Below are positions 15,737 through 23,808 of a DNA stretch of 64,000 bases, in pieces (the stretch's first letter is position 1; each line of letters opens with the position of its first letter). Location: assembly GCA_017503785.1 (NCBI GenBank), contig JAFVSK010000023.1:124001-188000 (forward strand), written 5' to 3'. The position numbers were made by a program, and so were the translations under genes. Below the pieces are notes generated by a model. It made no database searches, was not told where the DNA came from, and worked only from the letters and a program-made list of their open reading frames with translations. Source of the DNA: Clostridia bacterium (lineage in GTDB: Bacteria; Bacillota; Clostridia; Oscillospirales; Acutalibacteraceae).

Positions 15737-16382
15737 AGGTCTTCCACTCCTTTCCGCTGACTTTTTTGCAGATGAGGGCTACGCGCTCGGTTTTGAATTG
15801 ATAGCCGTTTTTACGCGGGTAGCAGGTGTACATGAGCAGTACCTCTTCGCTGTCGTCCGGTTGGATGAGCGAGCTGTCTTGATAATGGAACACCTGAATA
15901 TCCGTTACTTTATACACGTACTCACCGTAGATGGTATCGACGGTGACGAGGTCGCCGATGGCGGTATCCTCGATTTCGTAGAAATGCGAGGTGACGTGTG
16001 CCGAAAGCACGGTTTTACCGCCTTGACCGCAGAAGCGCGAGTTAAACCACATGCCTGCCCCGCGGCGCAGAATGGCGTTGCTATCGCCGAAGTACACGGG
16101 GATATCGGTTTCCTCCCACCCCTCAACGTTGAGTGTAGCCCATTGGCTTTCATAGGGGATGACGGGAATGTGACCCTCATCGGGCGTGACGGCGCCGACA
16201 ACCGAGCTGTCGGCGGCGTCGCCCGTGAGCACGCGATAGTATTCCGACGGCGCAATGACGTTTTCAAAGAACAAGACCACGGCACAGCCGATGGCGATCA
16301 CGACAAATACATACGGCAACAATAAGAAAAAGCCCTTGAACCAAGGGCTTTTTCTTAGTGCCGCAAGGACACGATTGTTCAT
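15729..16382 (-). CDS. Sortase (cysteine transpeptidase)
   Basis: A 217-residue membrane-anchored sortase. Residues 16-40 form the membrane helix. The catalytic triad is visible as His129 in LSAHVTSHF, Cys187 in LMYTCYP and Arg200 in KTERVALIC. Sortases cut a C-terminal sorting motif and join the surface protein to peptidoglycan or to another protein. Subclass is uncertain; the TCYP and short C-terminus resemble class D/E enzymes. The likely substrate is encoded directly upstream. A 16-bp perfect hairpin with a U-rich arm lies in codons 9-20 of this gene, so many transcripts from the upstream gene may end inside it. Confidence 0.9.
   Translation of the reverse strand: MNNRVLAALRKSPWFKGFFLLLPYVFVVIAIGCAVVLFFENVIAPSEYYRVLTGDAADSSVVGAVTPDEGHIPVIPYESQWATLNVEGWEETDIPVYFGDSNAILRRGAGMWFNSRFCGQGGKTVLSAHVTSHFYEIEDTAIGDLVTVDTIYGEYVYKVTDIQVFHYQDSSLIQPDDSEEVLLMYTCYPRKNGYQFKTERVALICKKVSGKEWKTYG
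16323..16357 (-). terminator. Terminator-like hairpin inside the sortase coding region
   Basis: TAAGAAAAAGCCCTTG and CAAGGGCTTTTTCTTA are perfect complements around a 3-base loop. Read on the minus strand the GCCCTTG core stem is followed by TTTTTCTT, the form of an intrinsic terminator. It starts 25 bases inside the sortase gene. Confidence 0.72.
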
Positions 16383-16391
16383 ATTCTTTAA

Positions 16392-16940
16392 TTAGCGAGC
16401 TGCAACCTTCTTGGAAACGAAGGCAGCACCGACAGCCAGAACCAGAACGCTGATAGCAGCAACGTTGGCTACGGGAGCGTTGGTCTTCTTCACGCCGTCG
16501 CCGTCGACATCGCCGACAGGAGCCTTATCGTCCAGCTTGTAGACTTCGATGGCCACGTCGCCCTCGTGGGTGGGGTTCTCGGCTTCAACGATGTTGTAGC
16601 CCAGACCCAGCGTAGCGCAAGCTTCGTCGAAGTTGTCCATCACGACCGTAGCTTCGGCCTTGGTGTACTCGGACAGCGAATCGCCCTTGTCTTCCTTAAT
16701 GGCGGCCTTAACAGTGTCGATGTTGGCGACAACGGCCTCAGCCTGCTGAGCGGTGACTTCGATCTGGCTCAGCGTATTCTCGAGCATGGGAATGTACTTA
16801 GCCTCGTACTCGTCGGGCATGGCAGCCTTAACGGCAGCAACGATCTCCTCTTTGGGAGTTGCAGCGGAAGCGGTGAAACCAACCGACATCATACCGACGA
16901 GCAGCAGGCAAACCGCAACCAAAGAAAGAACCTTTTTCAC
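16392..16940 (-). CDS. Secreted protein with a C-terminal sorting-like signal, probable sortase substrate
   Basis: A 182-residue protein with a signal peptide (residues 1-27, ending FTASAA) and an acidic, helical extracellular part. The C-terminus is GDVDGDGVKKTNAPVAN, a hydrophobic helix (about 159-175) and the basic tail SKKVAAR. That is the layout of a cell-wall sorting signal, but no LPxTG motif is present; the residues before the helix read TNAPVAN. The gene starts at a GTG (16940) after AAAGGAGAGG and is directly upstream of the sortase gene with a 9-base gap. Function of the mature domain is unknown. Confidence 0.75.
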   Translation of the reverse strand: MKKVLSLVAVCLLLVGMMSVGFTASAATPKEEIVAAVKAAMPDEYEAKYIPMLENTLSQIEVTAQQAEAVVANIDTVKAAIKEDKGDSLSEYTKAEATVVMDNFDEACATLGLGYNIVEAENPTHEGDVAIEVYKLDDKAPVGDVDGDGVKKTNAPVANVAAISVLVLAVGAAFVSKKVAAR

Positions 16941-16993
16941 AAGAAACCTCTCCTTTTATAAAAAAATATGCGCAAAAATTGAATACTGATATT

Positions 16994-17023
16994 AGTTTAC
17001 ACCATTTATAATGCATTTGTCAA
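16994..17023 (-). promoter_or_regulatory. Promoter of the surface protein-sortase operon
   Basis: TTGACA, 18 bases, TAAACT on the minus strand; the leader to the GTG is about 50 bases and AT-rich. Confidence 0.6.
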
Positions 17024-17061
17024 CACTCTAAAGGAACTTTTTTCTCATTCGACAACTTCTA

Positions 17062-17090
17062 TTGATTTACGACACAAGGTTTGGTATAAT
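17062..17090 (+). promoter_or_regulatory. Promoter of the lamin-tail/CotH/addBA operon
   Basis: TTGATT, 17 bases, TATAAT, 35 bases before the ATG at 17125. No further promoter or terminator is obvious until 27836. Confidence 0.75.
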
Positions 17091-17124
17091 TAAAGTTAGT
17101 TTTTTACAAAGGAGGGGCCCTACG

Positions 17125-18069
17125 ATGAAACGGATGACGTGTTGCTTGCTGATCGGTGTGTTGCTGCTCTGTCTTGCGGCGTGCAGCCCTGCTGAAAATA
17201 CCGATACCCTGTGCATTACCGAACTACAGAGTGCCGGCGGCGAAGCAGACTGGATCGAACTGTACAATTACGGCGAGCGCGCTGTTTCGTTGCAGGGGTG
17301 GTATCTCTCGGACGACCCTGACTCCCCCGGTAAAGCGGCGCTGCCCACGGCACAGCTGCAAGCGGGAGAACGGCTGGTGCTATCCACCGCCGACGTGCTC
17401 ACCTTCCGTTTGAGTGCCGACGGCGAAACCGTGGTGCTGAGCAATCCGCACGGCGAAGCGGCGCACACGGTGGCACTGCCTGCCGCCGTGCCCGGATTAT
17501 CCTACGGAGCACTTGAAAACGAAACCTATCCTCCCACGCAATTCGCGTGGTACGCCGCCCCCACCCCCGGTCAACCCAACAGTATGGGAATGGTATTGGG
17601 TGAAAACGCCACCAATACGGAATACGGCGTGCGTATTAACGAATGTGTGGCTCGCAACAAAGCCTCGTTGTATGACAGCGAGGGCGATTACGGTGATTGG
17701 ATCGAATTGTATAACACGGCTGACACCGCGGTGGATCTATCGGGCTGGTCGTTGACCGACAACGAGAGCGAGCTTGACCGTTGGCGTTTTCCCGAAAACA
17801 CCGTGCTGCCTGCAGGTGGGTATCTGCTGATTTTTTGCGACGGTAAAAACAGCGCCGAAAACGGTGAGTATCACACCAATTTCCGTTTGGGTGAAGACGA
17901 CGACTACGTGGGACTGTACACCGCCGACGGTAGTTTTTGCTCCGGTGTGACCTGCAACGCCACCGAACAAGACGTTGCCTACGGTTGCAATGAAAGCGGT
18001 GCGACGGTGCGTTGCCGCTATCCCACGCCGGGATATGCCAACACCGCAGAAACGGAGGTGGCGCCGTGA
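17125..18069 (+). CDS. Lamin-tail-domain lipoprotein
   Basis: A 314-residue lipoprotein: the signal peptide ends in the lipobox LAAC (Cys about 19). Two lamin-tail-type domains follow, each with the strand pattern ITELQSAG...DWIELYNYG and INECVARN...DWIELYNTA, then LSGW and AGGYLLIFCDGK. Such beta-sandwich domains bind surfaces or carbohydrates and often accompany CotH proteins. The ATG at 17125 follows AAAGGAGGGG; the frame runs upstream into the promoter. The stop overlaps the GTG of the CotH gene. Confidence 0.85.
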   Translation: MKRMTCCLLIGVLLLCLAACSPAENTDTLCITELQSAGGEADWIELYNYGERAVSLQGWYLSDDPDSPGKAALPTAQLQAGERLVLSTADVLTFRLSADGETVVLSNPHGEAAHTVALPAAVPGLSYGALENETYPPTQFAWYAAPTPGQPNSMGMVLGENATNTEYGVRINECVARNKASLYDSEGDYGDWIELYNTADTAVDLSGWSLTDNESELDRWRFPENTVLPAGGYLLIFCDGKNSAENGEYHTNFRLGEDDDYVGLYTADGSFCSGVTCNATEQDVAYGCNESGATVRCRYPTPGYANTAETEVAP

Positions 18070-20456
18070 GCATGCGTGCCAAGCGAATATTACTGATCGC
18101 CTTGTGCGCGATCGGTATTCCTGCGATCGTTCTGGGGTCGGTGCTTTACGGTAACATAGCCGAGCTGCCGAAGGCCAAGCTGAAGCTGACCGAATTGATG
18201 AACAACAATCTGTCATATCTGTGCGATGCCGACGGTGCCTATTACGACTGGGTGGAGCTTACCAACACCGGCGACAGCGCCGTGTCGTTGGAGGGGTTGT
18301 CGCTGACCGACGATCCCGCCGAGCCGGATGCCTTTGTGTTCGACAAAAAAACGCTGGCGGCCGGTGAAGCGCTCGTGGTGCCGCTGACAGGTAACCCGAA
18401 CGAGCTGCGCGGCGGCTATGCGCCGTTTGGCTTGGGCTCTCGCGGAGATACCGTGTATCTCTACGACAAGGATACCCTGCTGGATCAGCTGTCGATCGGT
18501 GCAGGGGATGAAAACGTGTCCTACGGCCGCTTGGGCGAGGAGGAGCACTGGTTTGCCACGCCGACGCCCGGGGCGGCAAACGGCGGTGTGCACGCCGCAA
18601 CGGTGGACGGTCTGCGAGAGGCCTGTTACACGGGGGTGCTCATCAGCGAGGTGTGTGCCGTATCACGCGATACCGACCGCACCTACCCTACCGATTGGGT
18701 CGAGCTGACCAACACCACCGCGCAGTCGATCGTGCTGACGGGGTATCGGCTGACGGAGGATGTGACCGTAACCGGCTTTGTGTTCCCCGAAACCGTGTTG
18801 GCGGCCGGTGAGCGGTTGTTGGTGTATTGCGATAAAAACAACACAGACGGCACCGCCGCACCGTTTTCGTTAAGCCCCTACGGTGAGACCTTGAGCCTGC
18901 TCACACCCGAAGGCGTGTTGTGCGACCGTTTTGAAAGCGGCAAGCAGCGCTATGGAATCACCAGTGGTCGCAACGGCAACGATCGCCGCAGCCGTGTGTA
19001 TTTCACCGTGCCCACGCCCGGTGAACCAAACGGCAGTGGGCTTTCCGGCTACGCGCCCGCCCCCATCGTTACTGCCGAGGGCGGCTACGTGACCGACGGT
19101 GCTCGCGTGGCGTTAACGGTACCTGTGGGCTGCCGTGTGTACTACACCACCGACGGCAGCGAGCCGACCGAGGACGATGCGTTATATACCGTCGGCACCG
19201 CCTTGACGGTAACCAAAAACACCGTACTGCGTGCGGTGGCGTATCGCGAGGGGTATCTGCCCAGCGACGTGGTTACCCGGACGTATTTGGTGAGCGAGCC
19301 GCACGAGATTCCCGTGGTGAGTGTGAGCGGCGATCCGCAGGCGTTATTCGGCGCTGCGGGTGCGTTTACCGATTTCTTGAACGAACACAAGGAAGTGGCG
19401 GTACATACCGAGTATTTTGAAAAGGACGGCAGCAAGGCCGTTACCTTTAACAGCCTGCTGCGCATTGCAGGCGGTTTAAGCCGTTACAACGTGCAAAAGG
19501 CATTTTCGCTCAATCTCAATCAGACGGTGGGACAAAGCACGGTGACCTACCCGTTCTTTGAAAAGGCAACCACCGACACCTTCGGCAATTTGCTGCTGCG
19601 TCCCTCCGGCTCCGACTGGAGCAGCGCCAAGCTGCGCGACGAATTCGTGGCGGCATCGTTGGACGGCAAAAAGGATATGGTCATTCAAGCCGTGAAGCCG
19701 GTGGCTTTGTACATTAACGGCACCTACTACGGCTTGTATTACCTGCGCGAAAAGCGCAACGAGGCATTTGTTTCGGCCGAAACGGGTATTCCCGAGGAGC
19801 GGGTGGAGATTGCTAAGTCGCCCGCCATTTACGAAAGCTATCTGCCGATGAACGCCGACATGAAGGAGCTTATCCGCTATGCGCGCACGCACGATCTGAC
19901 GGTGGAGGAGCACTATCGCTACGTTACCGACCGTGTGGATATTTCGTCGCTGATGACGTATTACGTGTACCAAACTTGGTACGGCAACGGTGATATGATC
20001 AACAACGTGGCCTATTACCGTGATACCAACGGCGGCAAGTGGCGTTGGATCATTTTCGATATGGACTGGGCCTGCACCGCGTATTATGCCGACTATGCCT
20101 TCGTGCGGCAGTTGTACGAGGGCACAGGACAGCACACCTATCGCAATTATTACGATCCGCTGATGACCGCGCTGCTGAAAAACGATGCGTTCAGCCGTGC
20201 GTTTGTAAAATTGTATAAGGACACCATGAAAACCACGCTCGCGCCCGATCGCCTGCTGCCGATTTTGAACGACTTGGCGGCGGAGATCGAGAGTGAGATA
20301 CCGCGTCAATACGCACGCTATGGAGCGCCGTCGGTTACCAAGTGGAACAATCAGCTTGAGTATATGCGCGACTTCATTCGCGGACGCGAGCAAAGAATGA
20401 CCGAGGAATTGTGCGCCGTGTTCTCTCTCAGCAAGGAGGACTGGGCAGCACTGTAA
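18066..20456 (+). CDS. CotH-type protein with lamin-tail and chitobiase-like domains
   Basis: A 796-residue protein with an N-terminal membrane anchor (about 5-25), two lamin-tail-type repeats (about 40-150 and 190-300), a chitobiase C-terminal-like segment (YYTTDGSEPTEDDALYT, about 345-400) and a CotH kinase domain to the end. The CotH part has RIAGGLSRY, LRPSGSDWSS, YYLREKRNE, NNVAYYRDT and WRWIIFDMDW. CotH phosphorylates spore-coat proteins in Bacillus; related proteins in clostridia are surface or coat-associated. I take GTG 18066 as start: GGAGGTG lies 5 bases upstream and it overlaps the previous stop; ATG at 18072 is the alternative. Confidence 0.88.
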   Translation: MSMRAKRILLIALCAIGIPAIVLGSVLYGNIAELPKAKLKLTELMNNNLSYLCDADGAYYDWVELTNTGDSAVSLEGLSLTDDPAEPDAFVFDKKTLAAGEALVVPLTGNPNELRGGYAPFGLGSRGDTVYLYDKDTLLDQLSIGAGDENVSYGRLGEEEHWFATPTPGAANGGVHAATVDGLREACYTGVLISEVCAVSRDTDRTYPTDWVELTNTTAQSIVLTGYRLTEDVTVTGFVFPETVLAAGERLLVYCDKNNTDGTAAPFSLSPYGETLSLLTPEGVLCDRFESGKQRYGITSGRNGNDRRSRVYFTVPTPGEPNGSGLSGYAPAPIVTAEGGYVTDGARVALTVPVGCRVYYTTDGSEPTEDDALYTVGTALTVTKNTVLRAVAYREGYLPSDVVTRTYLVSEPHEIPVVSVSGDPQALFGAAGAFTDFLNEHKEVAVHTEYFEKDGSKAVTFNSLLRIAGGLSRYNVQKAFSLNLNQTVGQSTVTYPFFEKATTDTFGNLLLRPSGSDWSSAKLRDEFVAASLDGKKDMVIQAVKPVALYINGTYYGLYYLREKRNEAFVSAETGIPEERVEIAKSPAIYESYLPMNADMKELIRYARTHDLTVEEHYRYVTDRVDISSLMTYYVYQTWYGNGDMINNVAYYRDTNGGKWRWIIFDMDWACTAYYADYAFVRQLYEGTGQHTYRNYYDPLMTALLKNDAFSRAFVKLYKDTMKTTLAPDRLLPILNDLAAEIESEIPRQYARYGAPSVTKWNNQLEYMRDFIRGREQRMTEELCAVFSLSKEDWAAL

Positions 20457-20469
20457 AGGATGTGATCGT

Positions 20470-23400
20470 TTGCTGCACTTGATCACGGGCCGTTCCGGCT
20501 CGGGAAAGACCACCGAGATCTATCGCCGATTAAAGCAGCTTGCCACCGAGGAGCGCCCGCTCTTTTTGCTGGTGCCCGAGCAAGCCTCGTATGAAAACGA
20601 GCGAGTCCTGCTGACCGAGCTGGGACCCGTGCTTTCGCAGCGCGTGCAGGTGATCAGCTTTACCCGCATGGTGAGCACCGTGGCGCGTGAGATCGGCGGT
20701 CTTACCGGCAAACGCATGAGCAGCACCTTGTCGCTGCTATTAATGAGCCAAGCCCTGCACAGCGTTGCCGATTCGCTGGTGCTGTATCGGCGGCACGTGG
20801 AGTCGCCGGAATATTTACAGGCGTTGACCGATATCCTGGCCGAGTGCAAGCAGTGCGTTATTACGCCGCTGACCTTAGAAGAAAGCGCTGCCGCATTGCC
20901 CGAGGGCTTGCTGCGAAAAAAATTATCCGAATTGGCCTTGATCTTCGGTGCCTACGAGGCACTTGTGGCACAAGCTTCCTTGGTGGACCCGCAGGACGAT
21001 CTGACCTGGCTGGCAGACAAGCTGCATGAAAGTCATATTTTCGACGGTGCCTCTGTGTTCGTTGACGGATTTAAAGGGTTTACCTATCAGGAAGAACGCG
21101 TACTGGAGCAGCTGATGCCACGCGTAGATACGCTGACGGTAGCCTTGTGCACCGATCGTGCTACGGTGGGAGAAAACGATGAGTTTGATCGGTTTTCCAC
21201 GGCGATCCGCACCGCTCAACAGCTACGCGATGCCTGCCGCAGTGAAGTGAAGATCACACGGTTAGACACCAATCGGCGCACCGCCGACCCTGCTCTGCAA
21301 GCGTTGGAGGCAGGGTGCTTTGCGGCAGGTACCGCGCCGTATACCGAGCCCACGCAAGCGGTGACGATCGCTGCCTGCGACGACCGCGTGGAGGAGTGCC
21401 GCTATGCGGCACGGCTGATCCGTCGGTTACTGCGCGAGGAGGGCGGCTACTGCCGCGATTTCACCGTGGTAACGCACGAGTCGGACCAATATACCGATAT
21501 TTTGGAAACGGCCTTACGTCGCGAGGGACTCCCCTGCTGCCGTGATTACCGCGAGCCTGTGCAGACACAGCCGTTAATTACGCTGGTGGAATCGGCGTTG
21601 GCTGCCGTAACAGGCGGCTGGGACAGCGACGATCTGCTGCGCATGATCAAGACCGGCTTGGTTGGTTTTTCCGCCGCGTCGGGGGCTTTGCTGGAAAACT
21701 ACGTGTTTTTATGGAACATTCAAGGGCGGCGGTGGTGCGAGCCCTTTACCGAGCATCCCGAGGGGATCGGCAAGGAGGTTACACCGCTTTCGGAAAGCCG
21801 CTTACAATACGTGAATTTGCTGCGCCGTCGTTTGGTGAGGCCGCTGGAGAACTTTGCCAAGCGGTTGTCCGGTTTGCACACCGGCCACCAGTTTGCACAG
21901 GCGGTTTACGCTCTGCTCGCCGAGCTGCGTGTGGCGCGATGCGTGCGACTGCGCGTGGCCAAGCTGGATGCCGACCGTGAGCACGCGTTGGCTGACCATC
22001 AAGCTCGCCTATGGGAATACCTGATGGAGCTGCTGGACACCTTTGCCACGGGCTTGGCGGAAACGCGTCTGTCGGCGGCTCGCTTTGCCGAGCTGTTCCG
22101 CTTGGCGGTATCGAGCGACGATCTCGGCAGTATTCCGCAAGGGCTGGACGGCGTGGTGATCGGTACGGTGGACCGTATTCGCTACACGCAGCCGCACACG
22201 GTGATCGTGCTGGGCGCCAACGAAGGCGTGCTGCCGGCCTATCCCAGTGCGCACGGCTTGCTGACCGATTACGAGCGGCAACGCCTCAAGGATATCGGCG
22301 TGAACCTGGCCGACAACGCCGACCGTCAAACCGCCGAGGAGCGGTTTTATGCGTATGCCGCCGTGGCAGCGCCCTCCAAGCGGCTGGTGGTGACCTATCA
22401 CCGCAAAAACGGCAAGGATCAGGCGTTCCCCTCGTCGCTGGTGGCCGAGATCAAACGGCTGCTTCCTGCCCTGAAGGAAAGCGATCCCGCTGCCGTTGCC
22501 GCCGAATCGGAGGAGGATGCCTTTGCCACGTTCGCGGTACAATACCGCGACAACACCGCGGAAGCCGCCAGCTATCGCGAGGTGTTTCGTTCCCTGCCCT
22601 CCTATGCGGGACGGCTGGAAGCGATGGATCGCCTGGAGGAGGGTTTCGCCTTCCGCGAGCCTGCCGTGGCAAAAAAACTGTTTGGCGAAATGATGTCGAT
22701 CTCGCCCTCGCGTGCCGAGGAGTTTTATCGCTGTCGTTTTAAATATTTCTGCAATTATGGGTTGCATTTGAAGCAACGAAAGCCGGCAACCGTGGACAGT
22801 GCCAACGTGGGTACGATGGCACACGATCTGCTGCAAACCACTCTGCCTGTCTATTGCGAAAACGGTATTCAAGCCGTTACGCACGAGCAGGTGATCGACG
22901 ATACAAAGCGCTTTATTGCCGACTATGCCGACACCAATTTCGGTGACAAGGAGCATCGCAGCGCGCGCTTTGAAGCCATGCTGGGGATGCTGACGGCGCA
23001 GTGTGAATATTACGTGTGGCGCGTGGTGCGCGAGCTGCAGCAAAGCCGCTTTCAACCCGTGGACTACGAGCTGCCCATCGGGTTTCCCAACGAAAACGGC
23101 GATTGCGTTCCCGCGTGGCGCTTGACGTTGCCCAACGGCAAGCAGATGCTGGTGAACGGTCAGATCGACCGCGTGGACCTGTATAAAAACGGCGAGCAGA
23201 CCTTTTTGCGCATTGTGGACTACAAGACCAGCCACAGCAAGACCTTTGATATTGCGAACGTGCTGTCGGGTGTGGACGTGCAGTTGATGATCTATCTGTT
23301 TGCCCTGTGCGAAAACGGCGGGGCACGCTACAACGCCGATCTGACCCCCGCAGGTGTGTTTTATCTGCCCTCTAAGCTGCCCGAGATCAAGCTGCTCGGT

Positions 23401-23808
23401 TCGGCGCCGGAGGACAAGATCGAAAGCGAGAAGCTGCGCACGATGCGATCCTCCGGTTTGGTGCTGGACGATCCCGAGGTGATTCGCGCCATGGAAGCCG
23501 ATGCCGCCGGTATCTTCATTCCCGTGGAGTACAACGATAAGGGCGAGCTGAAGCTCGACAGTCTGGTAACACTGGAGGAGTTTGGCAAGATCCGCCGCCA
23601 TATTGAGGCGCTGCTGGTTGACATGGTGAACCTGCTGCATCAAGGCGATATTGCGGCACTGCCGCAGGAAACCACGTATATGCCGTGTACGTATTGCGCG
23701 TATCACGACATTTGCGGCCGCGAAAAGAACGACCCTGCCAAGGAGTTTACGGCCATGTCGATCGCCGAAGCCATGGCTGCCATGAAGGAGGTGGAGGACG
23801 ATGGCTGA
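20470..23808 (+). CDS. addB: ATP-dependent helicase/nuclease subunit B
   Basis: A 1112-residue AddB subunit of the AddAB nuclease, which resects double-strand ends and loads RecA. Walker A is at the very N-terminus (LLHLITGRSGSGKTT). The iron-sulfur Cys are visible as one in EEFYRCRFKYF (about residue 757) and a cluster MPCTYCAYHDIC (about 1074). The C-terminal RecB-type nuclease is marked by LRIVDYKTSHSKTFD. Translation begins at TTG 20470, directly before the P-loop strand, as usual for AddB. The gene is 13 bases after the CotH gene and overlaps addA by 8 bases. Confidence 0.95.
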   Translation: MLHLITGRSGSGKTTEIYRRLKQLATEERPLFLLVPEQASYENERVLLTELGPVLSQRVQVISFTRMVSTVAREIGGLTGKRMSSTLSLLLMSQALHSVADSLVLYRRHVESPEYLQALTDILAECKQCVITPLTLEESAAALPEGLLRKKLSELALIFGAYEALVAQASLVDPQDDLTWLADKLHESHIFDGASVFVDGFKGFTYQEERVLEQLMPRVDTLTVALCTDRATVGENDEFDRFSTAIRTAQQLRDACRSEVKITRLDTNRRTADPALQALEAGCFAAGTAPYTEPTQAVTIAACDDRVEECRYAARLIRRLLREEGGYCRDFTVVTHESDQYTDILETALRREGLPCCRDYREPVQTQPLITLVESALAAVTGGWDSDDLLRMIKTGLVGFSAASGALLENYVFLWNIQGRRWCEPFTEHPEGIGKEVTPLSESRLQYVNLLRRRLVRPLENFAKRLSGLHTGHQFAQAVYALLAELRVARCVRLRVAKLDADREHALADHQARLWEYLMELLDTFATGLAETRLSAARFAELFRLAVSSDDLGSIPQGLDGVVIGTVDRIRYTQPHTVIVLGANEGVLPAYPSAHGLLTDYERQRLKDIGVNLADNADRQTAEERFYAYAAVAAPSKRLVVTYHRKNGKDQAFPSSLVAEIKRLLPALKESDPAAVAAESEEDAFATFAVQYRDNTAEAASYREVFRSLPSYAGRLEAMDRLEEGFAFREPAVAKKLFGEMMSISPSRAEEFYRCRFKYFCNYGLHLKQRKPATVDSANVGTMAHDLLQTTLPVYCENGIQAVTHEQVIDDTKRFIADYADTNFGDKEHRSARFEAMLGMLTAQCEYYVWRVVRELQQSRFQPVDYELPIGFPNENGDCVPAWRLTLPNGKQMLVNGQIDRVDLYKNGEQTFLRIVDYKTSHSKTFDIANVLSGVDVQLMIYLFALCENGGARYNADLTPAGVFYLPSKLPEIKLLGSAPEDKIESEKLRTMRSSGLVLDDPEVIRAMEADAAGIFIPVEYNDKGELKLDSLVTLEEFGKIRRHIEALLVDMVNLLHQGDIAALPQETTYMPCTYCAYHDICGREKNDPAKEFTAMSIAEAMAAMKEVEDDG

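Noticed and set aside
22009-23706. A 565-codon frame opposite addB, and a similar 518-codon frame opposite pflB (37446-39002).
   Set aside because: Both are rich in His, Gln and Arg, lack any motif and mirror conserved genes on the plus strand.
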